From Lachnospiraceae bacterium (GTDB lineage Bacteria > Bacillota > Clostridia > Lachnospirales > Lachnospiraceae): a DNA stretch of 5,054 bases. The stretch spans positions 1 through 5,054 of the forward strand of contig JAHZHB010000048.1 of NCBI GenBank assembly GCA_019420465.1, given 5' to 3'. The notes beneath the pieces were generated by a model. The model ran no database searches, was not told the DNA's origin, and was given only the letters and a program-made list of their open reading frames with translations. Both the position numbers and the translations under genes were made by a program. The stretch's first letter is position 1. Each line of letters opens with the position of its first letter. This document shows positions 1-4,970 of the stretch, in pieces.

Positions 1-5
1 CGCTC

Positions 6-89
6 GCTAAAGCGGGCTCGCGCGTAAGATTACGTAAGCCGTGGATCTCATCAAATCTAAAAGCGCACTTTGATCGTTTGAAGACAGAT
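6..89 (+). repeat. left copy of an 84-bp dispersed/inverted repeat
   Basis: Read on the plus strand, this segment matches the reverse complement of 4971-5054 from end to end, at roughly 80-85 percent by hand count. The outer 19 bases (6-24) are identical. A middle part (25-57) is diverged and carries two compensating one-base indels. The inner part from about 58 to 89, containing GCGCACTTTGATCGTTTG, is nearly identical. The copy includes the palindrome TTACGTAA (30-37) and, partly overlapping its outer edge, CGCTAAAGCG (5-14). It lies downstream of the hydrolase gene. No transposase or protein family is recognisable in it. Its role is unknown; it could be a MITE-like or other non-coding dispersed element, and it may continue beyond the window. 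Confidence 0.85.
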
Positions 90-168
90 ATACCACCCAC
101 ACCCTTCCACAGTCGGCCATATCTGCCTGCGTTCTGTCATTTCCGTCCACTGTATTGGCAATCCAGAC

Positions 169-1092
169 TTAAAAGACCATTTTCTTCAGCCAGAGACTGA
201 TATCTTTAACTACCTGGTCACGGCAGTAATCATTTAAGATCTCGTGGCGGTAGCCTACGTAGAGTTTACCGCGGACATAGTAGTAGCCGCGACCACGCAG
301 GAAATGGACGGTGTGGCGGAAGCCTTTGACACCACCGATAACGGGGTCGTCGGAACCGGCGATCAGGAGGATGGGGAGTTCAGGATTGGTCACATCCCAC
401 CCTTTCTTAGTATAGACTTCTTTCAGAAGACCGGTAAGGCTGCGATAACCGTCTACGGTGAAGGGGATACCGCACAGGGTATCGGATTCGTAGAGATCAC
501 AGACTTTCTGGTCTACTGTGAGCCAGCCGTTGGTTTTTCTTTCTTTGTTAAAGGCTTTATCGTAGCTGCCAAGGACAGCTTTGTACAGGAGACCACTGCG
601 GTGGCGGCCTGCCGGACCTTTATCGAGTAAGGTAGTCATCGCGTGAGCCATACCGGCGGCAGCGTTTTTGCAGGGTACACCACAGAGGATCACAGCAGCG
701 AGGCCAAAGTCATGGGCCTTGATATAGTCACGTACAACGAGAGAACCCATGCTGTGTCCAAACAGGATCACCGGAAGTCCGGGGTATTGTGCTTTGGCAT
801 AATAAATGATCTGGTGCAGGTCAAGGATCACGCCATTGGTATCCGTGCCGTTAAAAAATCCTCTGTCCTTTTCATCCCGGACACTGGCACCGTGACCACG
901 CATGTCAGCGATCACACAGGCAATACCACGCTGCGCCATCTGTTTCATAAACCAGACATAGCGTTCTTTATGCTCACACATACCGTGATGGATCACCAAA
1001 ACGGCCTTTATCCCGGTCTCGGGTGCAATGGTCATGACTTCCAACGGCAGACCGTCATAATTTGCTTCCATCTGCTGTATCTCTTTTATCAT
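169..1092 (-). CDS. alpha/beta hydrolase, monoacylglycerol lipase / lysophospholipase-like (serine aminopeptidase S33 domain)
   Basis: A 307-residue serine hydrolase of the Hydrolase_4 / monoglyceride-lipase type, probably cytoplasmic because no signal peptide is seen. Visible motifs, in order: HHGMCEHKERY (35-45), the oxyanion-hole region typical of this family; DMRGHGAS (63-70); the nucleophile elbow GHSMGS with Ser114; GSDDPV with Asp249 as the likely catalytic acid; and YRHEILND with His283. The triad is therefore complete and the length is normal for the family. The start has GAGGAA at 1099-1104, with 8 nt between GAGG and ATG. The gene begins 18 nt after the stop of the small membrane protein, so it is probably the last gene of the mscL group. 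The family hydrolyses monoacylglycerols, lysophospholipids or other small esters; the actual substrate cannot be read from sequence. No U-tract terminator is visible before the left repeat. Confidence 0.93.
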   Translation of the reverse strand: MIKEIQQMEANYDGLPLEVMTIAPETGIKAVLVIHHGMCEHKERYVWFMKQMAQRGIACVIADMRGHGASVRDEKDRGFFNGTDTNGVILDLHQIIYYAKAQYPGLPVILFGHSMGSLVVRDYIKAHDFGLAAVILCGVPCKNAAAGMAHAMTTLLDKGPAGRHRSGLLYKAVLGSYDKAFNKERKTNGWLTVDQKVCDLYESDTLCGIPFTVDGYRSLTGLLKEVYTKKGWDVTNPELPILLIAGSDDPVIGGVKGFRHTVHFLRGRGYYYVRGKLYVGYRHEILNDYCRDQVVKDISLWLKKMVF

Positions 1093-1110
1093 TTCTTTTT
1101 CCTCGTAAGC

Positions 1111-1437
1111 TTAACGGTTCAGTTTCTTTCCGTATGCGCCAAACGCCAGCAGATCTGCCAGAATAAACAGGATGTAGATCATGGAGTAGGTTGGCCATAC
1201 CGGCACGATCAGTGCTGCAGACACTTCGATCACAGCAAAGATCACACAGAAAATAATCAGGGACATTTTGTATTTTTTGCGTTTTTCACCTTTAAATACC
1301 TGTTTGTTATTAAAACTGTCCTTTGGCGTCAGGTAGTCCAGTATCGGTTCTCCTGCCGGAAGGAGCAAAAGTACAGCTACGATGGCCATAATGGCTGCCA
1401 TCAGCCAGTCTAGATCGGAACTGAAAATAAAATCCAT
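1111..1437 (-). CDS. small three-helix membrane protein of unknown function
   Basis: A 108-residue protein that I do not recognise as a named family. Hydropathy by eye gives three membrane segments: about 11-27, 58-80 and 82-101. Between the first and second is a charged loop of about 30 residues (28-57) containing GEKRKKYK, and the C-terminus is basic (GKKLNR). By the positive-inside rule the loop and the C-terminus would face the cytoplasm. The start is well supported: AAGGAG at 1445-1450 with 7 nt to the ATG. It follows the mscL stop by 19 nt and precedes the hydrolase by 18 nt, so cotranscription with both is likely. The function cannot be stated; a membrane-associated partner of MscL or the hydrolase is only a guess from position. 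Confidence 0.85.
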   Translation of the reverse strand: MDFIFSSDLDWLMAAIMAIVAVLLLLPAGEPILDYLTPKDSFNNKQVFKGEKRKKYKMSLIIFCVIFAVIEVSAALIVPVWPTYSMIYILFILADLLAFGAYGKKLNR

Positions 1438-1456
1438 GTAAGTTCTCCTTTATATT

Positions 1457-1855
1457 TTATGCATTTTTTTCTTTCAGAAGATCTCTGATCTCTGCCAGAA
1501 GCTCTTCCTGTGTCGGACCCGCAGGTGCTTCTTCCTTTGGTTCCTCTTCTTTTTTGAATTTGGCTGTCAGGGTATTCATCACCTTGATCATGGCAAACAT
1601 GGAGCCTGCGATGATCAGGAAATTAATGACATTCTGGATAAAGCTTCCATATTTTAAGAAGTTATCCGGTCCAAGCTTGATCGACAGCTTGCTGAAATCC
1701 GTACCGCCGGTCAATATACCAAACAGCGGCATCATGATATCTCCTACCAGTGAATTTACGATCGTACCAAACGCACCACCGATGATCACGCCGACTGCCA
1801 TATCTACGACATTGCCTTTGAGAGCAAATTTTTTAAATTCCTGGATAAGTCCCAT
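1457..1855 (-). CDS. mscL: large-conductance mechanosensitive channel MscL
   Basis: A 132-residue homopentameric channel subunit of the cytoplasmic membrane. It opens a wide non-selective pore when membrane tension rises during hypo-osmotic shock. The full family layout is visible: the N-terminal amphipathic helix (MGLIQEFKKFALKGN, 1-15); TM1 with the glycine-rich pore constriction VGVIIGGAFGTIVNSLVGD (21-39), which leads into IMMP; a periplasmic-side loop of about 45-70; TM2 at about 71-93 (FIQNVINFLIIAGSMFAMI); a charged linker rich in K, E and P (99-114); and the C-terminal bundle helix EELLAEIRDLLKEK (117-130). The length is typical. AGGAGG (1861-1866) sits 5 nt before the ATG. A near-consensus promoter lies just upstream, and two downstream genes follow closely, so mscL is probably the first gene of a three-gene operon. 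Confidence 0.97.
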   Translation of the reverse strand: MGLIQEFKKFALKGNVVDMAVGVIIGGAFGTIVNSLVGDIMMPLFGILTGGTDFSKLSIKLGPDNFLKYGSFIQNVINFLIIAGSMFAMIKVMNTLTAKFKKEEEPKEEAPAGPTQEELLAEIRDLLKEKNA

Positions 1856-1873
1856 AGTTTCCTCCTCATGTAT

Positions 1874-1893
1874 TGTGAATCTCTCACAGATTC
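1874..1893 (-). promoter_or_regulatory. overlapping inverted repeats in the mscL 5' leader
   Basis: On the minus strand, GAATCT-GTGAG-AGATTC (1893 to 1877) and TGTGA-GAGAT-TCACA (1888 to 1874) are both perfect inverted repeats and overlap. As RNA the two stems are mutually exclusive. They begin a few nucleotides after the predicted transcription start (about 1896) and end 7 nt before the AGGAGG. As DNA, TGTGA-N5-TCACA resembles a half-site pair for a dimeric regulator such as a CRP/FNR-type protein, although the usual spacer is 6. Whether it acts as an operator, an mRNA 5' hairpin or neither is unknown. Confidence 0.35.
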
Positions 1894-1902
1894 TACTGTT
1901 CT

Positions 1903-1931
1903 ACTATAGCAAATCCGGAGCAGTTTGTCCA
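1903..1931 (-). promoter_or_regulatory. sigma-A promoter of the mscL operon
   Basis: On the minus strand TGGACA (1926-1931) and TATAGT (1903-1908) are separated by exactly 17 bp. TGC directly precedes the -10, giving an extended -10. Both hexamers differ from consensus at one base. The predicted start is near 1896, which leaves a leader of about 40 nt before the mscL ATG. It lies 17 bp past the tRNA-Gly terminator U-tract, consistent with separate transcription of tRNA and mscL. Confidence 0.8.
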
Positions 1932-1947
1932 TAAATACCACAGGCAT

Positions 1948-1978
1948 AAAAATAAGGAGCTTCCTTACGGAAACTCCT
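1948..1978 (-). terminator. intrinsic terminator after tRNA-Gly
   Basis: On the minus strand AGGAGTTTCC pairs with GGAAGCTCCT around a GTAA (GNRA-type) tetraloop. This gives a 10-bp stem with a single U-G wobble (1978 to 1955), followed by TATTTTTAT with a run of five T at 1952-1948. It starts 9 nt after the tRNA 3' end. On the plus strand the wobble becomes a C/A mismatch and there is no comparable T-run, so it acts in the tRNA direction. Confidence 0.88.
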
Positions 1979-1987
1979 CTTTACTAG

Positions 1988-2059
1988 AGCGCGAGACGGG
2001 ATTCGAACCCGCGACCCTCGCCTTGGCAAGGCGATACTCCACCACTGAGCCACTCGCGC
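1988..2059 (-). tRNA. tRNA-Gly (anticodon GCC)
   Basis: A complete cloverleaf can be drawn on the minus strand. Acceptor GCGCGAG pairs with CTCGCGC (7/7). The D stem is GCTC/GAGT with a D-loop containing GG. The anticodon stem TCGCC/GGCGA encloses loop TTGCCAA, giving anticodon GCC (plus 2025-2027). The variable region is 5 nt. The T stem GCGGG/CCCGT encloses TTCGAAT. The discriminator is U at 1988, as expected for bacterial glycine tRNA. The bases after it read CTA, so the 3' CCA is not encoded and must be added by nucleotidyltransferase. The gene stands alone with its own promoter and terminator. Confidence 0.97.
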
Positions 2060-2072
2060 TTATGTTGTTGGC

Positions 2073-2087
2073 TGTTCGCTTCGAACA
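2073..2087 (-). other. short perfect hairpin at the tRNA-Gly transcript start
   Basis: TGTTCG-AAG-CGAACA on the minus strand is a perfect 6-bp inverted repeat with a 3-nt loop. It begins at the predicted transcription start and ends 13 nt before the tRNA 5' end. It would form a small leader hairpin in the precursor. It may help separate leader from tRNA folding or be incidental. Confidence 0.3.
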
Positions 2088-2093
2088 AAACAT

Positions 2094-2122
2094 ATAATAC
2101 AGGATGTCCGGCGATTTGTCAA
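2094..2122 (-). promoter_or_regulatory. sigma-A promoter of tRNA-Gly
   Basis: On the minus strand there is a perfect TTGACA (2117-2122), a 17-bp spacer and TATTAT (2094-2099), one base from consensus. The predicted start is near 2087, giving a precursor leader of about 28 nt. An A-rich tract lies directly upstream. This is the strongest promoter in the window. Confidence 0.88.
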
Positions 2123-2126
2123 CAAC

Positions 2127-2156
2127 TTTTTTTATTTTTTTAATTTTTTTGTTTTT
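2127..2156 (-). promoter_or_regulatory. A-tract UP-like element upstream of the tRNA promoter
   Basis: Read on the minus strand, four A-runs of 5, 7, 7 and 7 lie at 2152-2156, 2144-2150, 2135-2141 and 2127-2133. They start 4 bp upstream of the -35 box, at about -40 to -70. This is the position and composition of an UP element bound by the RNA polymerase alpha C-terminal domain, as common for stable RNA genes. The run spacing of 8-9 bp is somewhat short of a helical turn. No hairpin precedes it that would make it a terminator for the nitroreductase gene. Confidence 0.6.
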
Positions 2157-2174
2157 CACAATAATTTGCACGAT

Positions 2175-2942
2175 TTACGGTTTTAAAATCGCACTTAAAA
2201 TATACTCTGTATTCGGAAAACTCTTCTGGCTGATATTGTCCAGACGGATCAGATCCACATCCAGCCAGATCTCCTCAGCCACGGTCATCATATTGGCAAA
2301 CATGATACCGAAATTGACCTCTTCAAGGCGGTTAAACTTCTCACCGATCTTTTTAACGGAAAAGATATGGATCCGGTTATCATAGACCACAAACCGCCAC
2401 GGCTGTGAATTCATACTGGACGGCGCCATCTGGGCTGCCTCGAGAAGCTGTTTCATCCACTGACGCGGGACTTCCTTGTAGACACACAGCTCGGAAAGCG
2501 GCAGTCGCTTTGCATCCACCGGCCGTCTGGTTACGGATTCTTTCGCTTCACCGAAAGCCAGGATCAGCATCAGCTCCTTGTCTTCGACCATCTGATACTT
2601 CTTTTTGAGGACTCTGCCACCGATAAAACAGCTGCCCAGTCCCAGCGTGACCATATACAGCGAGATCTGCTCCATGATATACCCGGCATTCATACCGGCT
2701 TTCTGCTGAGGTTTGATATATAAAGCCAGATAATAGGGCGCTTTTACAAGGAAAGGACTCATGTTCTTTAACACATGGTCGCTGTATTTGAAGATACGAT
2801 ACTCCACTTCCATATCACCAAACAGGGTCGATGTCGTATTTTCACAGCAGGCTTCGACCTTGGCGAGCATATCCGGAGCAAGCTCCTTCATCTGGTATTT
2901 TCTGACCGATTTACGTGCAAATATAGCTTCGTAACTGTTCAT
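2175..2942 (-). CDS. nitroreductase family protein, putative TM1586-type (FMN-dependent)
   Basis: A 255-residue protein from the chosen ATG, with no signal peptide or membrane segment. The N-terminus MNSYEAIFARKSVRKYQ carries the R-K-S-V-R phosphate-binding motif (10-14) of FMN nitroreductases. GLGSCFIGG (101-109) matches the glycine-rich dimer/flavin region. APSSMNSQPWRF (173-184) matches the second flavin motif. In classical nitroreductases the APS-N-QPW motif follows the first motif within a few dozen residues; here it is about 160 residues later, an order I associate with the putative TM nitroreductase family (TM1586-like). The expected activity is NAD(P)H-dependent reduction of an unknown substrate on FMN. 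A TTG at 2967-2969 would add nine residues, but the ATG at 2940-2942 has the good ribosome binding site. The gene is 88 nt downstream of pepF with a promoter of its own. Confidence 0.88.
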   Translation of the reverse strand: MNSYEAIFARKSVRKYQMKELAPDMLAKVEACCENTTSTLFGDMEVEYRIFKYSDHVLKNMSPFLVKAPYYLALYIKPQQKAGMNAGYIMEQISLYMVTLGLGSCFIGGRVLKKKYQMVEDKELMLILAFGEAKESVTRRPVDAKRLPLSELCVYKEVPRQWMKQLLEAAQMAPSSMNSQPWRFVVYDNRIHIFSVKKIGEKFNRLEEVNFGIMFANMMTVAEEIWLDVDLIRLDNISQKSFPNTEYILSAILKP

Positions 2943-2946
2943 TCTA

Positions 2947-2953
2947 TCACCTT
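2947..2953 (-). promoter_or_regulatory. ribosome binding site deciding the nitroreductase start
   Basis: AAGGTGA on the minus strand lies 4 nt (7 nt from AAGG) before the ATG at 2940-2942. The longer reading frame from TTG at 2969 would place this Shine-Dalgarno inside the coding region and has no comparable site of its own. The conserved family N-terminus also begins at the ATG. Confidence 0.75.
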
Positions 2954-2970
2954 CATTTTTTCGTAACAAT

Positions 2971-2998
2971 ATTGTAACACACGAAGGAACATTTTCAA
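2971..2998 (-). promoter_or_regulatory. predicted extended -10 promoter of the nitroreductase gene
   Basis: On the minus strand TTGAAA (2993-2998), a 16-bp spacer and TACAAT (2971-2976), preceded by TGT, fit a sigma-A promoter with extended -10. The start would be near 2964, about 20 nt before the ATG. The 10-bp palindrome ACAATATTGT (2966-2975) covers most of the -10 hexamer. TGTTAC occurs twice on the minus strand (2974-2979 and 2963-2968), 11 bp apart, which could be an operator for an unknown repressor. Confidence 0.6.
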
Positions 2999-3030
2999 GC
3001 CATAGTTTGTAGTTTTCTTACTTTTCCCCT

Positions 3031-4821
3031 TTAGAATAATTCTGCAAAATCTGCCAGATATTTGTCAAAAATCCCCAAAGCCTCTCTTACCGGTGTCGGC
3101 TCTGCCATATCCACACCACACAGTTTCAACAGGTCGATACAGTCCATAGAACAGCCTCCACCAAGGAATTTCCGGTAATTTTCCAGTATATTCTTCTCCC
3201 CGGCCAGTATCCTGTGACTGATGGAAAGCGCAGCCGCAAAACCGGTCGCATACTGGTACACATAAAACGGTGTGTAAAAATGCGGAATCCGTGCCCACTC
3301 CATCGCGATCTCAGGATCCACACAGGTATCCGGTCCGAAATATTTTGTATTAAGTTCGTAATAAATCTGTTTCAAATCCTCTGCCGCCAGCGTTTGGCCC
3401 TGCCCTTTTTTCTGATGGATGATGTTCTCAAATTCCGCAAACATCGTCTGTCTGTACAGCGTCGTTCTGAACTGTTCCAACAGGTAATTGATCAGATATT
3501 TCTTTTCTTCCCTATCCTCTGCCCTGCCGATCAGATACTGCACCAGAAGCATCTCATTGCAGATAGACGCCACTTCTGCCACAAAAATACGGTAGCCCGC
3601 ATAGATATACGGCTGATCCTGATGGGAATAATAGCTGTGGATCGCATGTCCCATCTCATGTGCCAGCGTAAACACATCCGCCAGTGATCCCTGGAAATTT
3701 AACAGCACATACGGATGCTCATCGTAGCAGCCCCAGGAATATGCCCCGCTTCGCTTACCCTCATTTTCATAGATATCGATCCATCCCTCATCAAAGCCTT
3801 TCTGCAAAAGCCCGGTATATTCCGCACCCATCACCCCGAGTGCTTCCTTCACGATCGCCTTTGCCTCTGCAAACGTATATTTCTTCTCCGGTGCATTTGT
3901 CAGCGGTACATACAGATCATACATATGCAGCTCATCCACGCCAAGAATCTGTTTCCGAAGCTCCATATACCGGTACATCAAAGGAAATCCCTCATGAACG
4001 GCATCGATCAGCCCGTCATACACCGCCTCCGGAATATGCGCTCCCTCCATTGCCATCGCTCTCGCCGACGGATATTTCCGGATATCCGCAAAAAAACGCG
4101 CCTGCTCCGCATTCGCATCCATCGTCGCCGCCAGTGTATTCTGATATTTCTCATATGCCACATACATCGACGCAAAGGCCTGCTGTCTGACCATCCTGTC
4201 CTTACTCTTTAACAGCACACCATAGCTTCCATGCGTCACCTCCACCGGTTCACCATCCGCTCCCGTGATCTCACCAAACTTCAGATCCGCATTGTTAAAA
4301 TTCATAAAAATCTGCTGCGGCGCATCCGCCATTCCCTGCGTCTTCGCCAGCACAGCCTCCATCCCAGCCGACAGTACATGCTCCCTCTGCCTGCGAATCT
4401 CCGAAAAATACCGCTCATACAGCTTCAGCTTTTCACACACCGCCAGATACCCCGAAAGCACATCCTCCGGCATCGCAAGAATCTCCGGCTCCAGAAACGC
4501 CTGCGCATCACTCACCTGGCTGAGCAGCCTGCCACTTTGCCCCGCCATCTTCTGATACTTCCCATTTCCCGTATCCTCATGCCAGCGCATATTCGCATAC
4601 ACATACACCCGCTCAACCCGTCTCTCCATCTCCTCCTGCGCCCGAAGCACCCGAAGAAGCGCATCCGCCCCGTCCGTCAGCGTCCCCGCAAACCCACGAA
4701 ACTCCTCGATCTCCCGCTCAACCTTCCGGACATCCGCCTCCCAGCTCATATCCGTCTCATACAGATCCTCCAGCCTCCAGCAATCCTCCGGATTCACCTC
4801 ACATCTCTTCTTCAGACCCAT
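3031..4821 (-). CDS. pepF: oligoendopeptidase F (zinc metallopeptidase, family M3)
   Basis: A 596-residue cytoplasmic zinc peptidase that cleaves short oligopeptides internally, usually in recycling peptides from protein or nutrient breakdown. There is no signal peptide. The N-terminal helical part (about 1-200, including the oligopeptidase F N-terminal domain near 113-182) is followed by the M3 catalytic domain. HEMGHAIHSYYS starts at residue 388, giving zinc ligands His388 and His392 and catalytic Glu389. Glu416 in RIFVAEVAS is the expected third ligand. RIPHFYTPFYVYQYATG (511-527) is the conserved histidine/tyrosine substrate-binding stretch of PepF. The length agrees with PepF (about 600). 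GGAGG at 4831-4835 is 9 nt from the ATG. No terminator is seen in the 88 nt before the nitroreductase gene, so read-through into it is possible. Sequence quality looks intact, with no frameshift or lost active-site residue. Confidence 0.97.
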   Translation of the reverse strand: MGLKKRCEVNPEDCWRLEDLYETDMSWEADVRKVEREIEEFRGFAGTLTDGADALLRVLRAQEEMERRVERVYVYANMRWHEDTGNGKYQKMAGQSGRLLSQVSDAQAFLEPEILAMPEDVLSGYLAVCEKLKLYERYFSEIRRQREHVLSAGMEAVLAKTQGMADAPQQIFMNFNNADLKFGEITGADGEPVEVTHGSYGVLLKSKDRMVRQQAFASMYVAYEKYQNTLAATMDANAEQARFFADIRKYPSARAMAMEGAHIPEAVYDGLIDAVHEGFPLMYRYMELRKQILGVDELHMYDLYVPLTNAPEKKYTFAEAKAIVKEALGVMGAEYTGLLQKGFDEGWIDIYENEGKRSGAYSWGCYDEHPYVLLNFQGSLADVFTLAHEMGHAIHSYYSHQDQPYIYAGYRIFVAEVASICNEMLLVQYLIGRAEDREEKKYLINYLLEQFRTTLYRQTMFAEFENIIHQKKGQGQTLAAEDLKQIYYELNTKYFGPDTCVDPEIAMEWARIPHFYTPFYVYQYATGFAAALSISHRILAGEKNILENYRKFLGGGCSMDCIDLLKLCGVDMAEPTPVREALGIFDKYLADFAELF

Positions 4822-4861
4822 CTATCTCTACCTCCCGAAAGTATTCTTCTCTATGCTCAGT

Positions 4862-4890
4862 AGTATACCGCATCATCCCAAACTTATAAA
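4862..4890 (-). promoter_or_regulatory. possible promoter of pepF
   Basis: On the minus strand TATACT (4862-4867) is a good -10. TTTATA (4885-4890), 17 bp upstream, is a weak -35 with 4 of 6 consensus bases. The start would be near 4855, about 33 nt before the pepF ATG. Its position just after the terminator at 4932-4951 supports it, but the -35 is poor. Confidence 0.5.
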
Positions 4891-4931
4891 CAACTTTCCC
4901 GTCTTTGCAACCAAACAGAAAATCCGCCCCC

Positions 4932-4951
4932 AAAAAACCGGAGCGCCCCGG
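4932..4951 (-). terminator. intrinsic terminator of an upstream gene outside the window
   Basis: On the minus strand CCGGG-GCGC-TCCGG forms a 5-bp GC-rich stem (one G-U pair) with a 4-nt loop, followed at once by six T (4937-4932). An overlapping hairpin, GCCCC-TTCC-GGGGC (4958 to 4945), is stronger but sits further from the T-run. Either can form, not both. The gene being terminated must lie beyond the right edge, so its transcript would run through the right repeat copy. The repeat and terminator are separated by 19 bp. Confidence 0.65.
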
Positions 4952-4970
4952 AAGGGGCCGCGACTGCAAC

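Noticed and set aside
85..125. Inverted repeat CAGATAT / ATATCTG with a 27-nt loop downstream of the hydrolase gene, considered as a terminator
   Set aside because: Only 7 bp pair, the loop is long and there is no T-run on the minus strand after it. I see no other signal in 90-168.
643..1413. Plus-strand open frame of 256 codons opposite the hydrolase and the small membrane protein, and its neighbour at 244-630
   Set aside because: The frame crosses the junction of two well-supported minus-strand genes and has no family features. It is an antisense shadow.
2127..2156. T-rich tract on the plus strand taken as a terminator for a plus-strand gene
   Set aside because: There is no plus-strand gene and no stable hairpin adjoining it. 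Its place directly upstream of the tRNA -35 fits an UP-like element better.
1965..2171. Minus-strand open frame of 68 codons across the tRNA-Gly gene
   Set aside because: It is a translation of the tRNA (the AGSNPVSR-type peptide commonly produced by tRNA genes) plus its A-rich promoter region, and runs into the terminator.
4231..4863. Long plus-strand open frame (210 codons) opposite the N-terminal half of pepF, with further overlapping plus-strand frames at 3684-4212 and 3214-3687
   Set aside because: The translations are low-complexity, rich in L, R, H, P and I, without domain structure, and no ribosome binding site was noted. They are explained by pepF avoiding TTA, CTA and TCA codons, which removes stops on the opposite strand.
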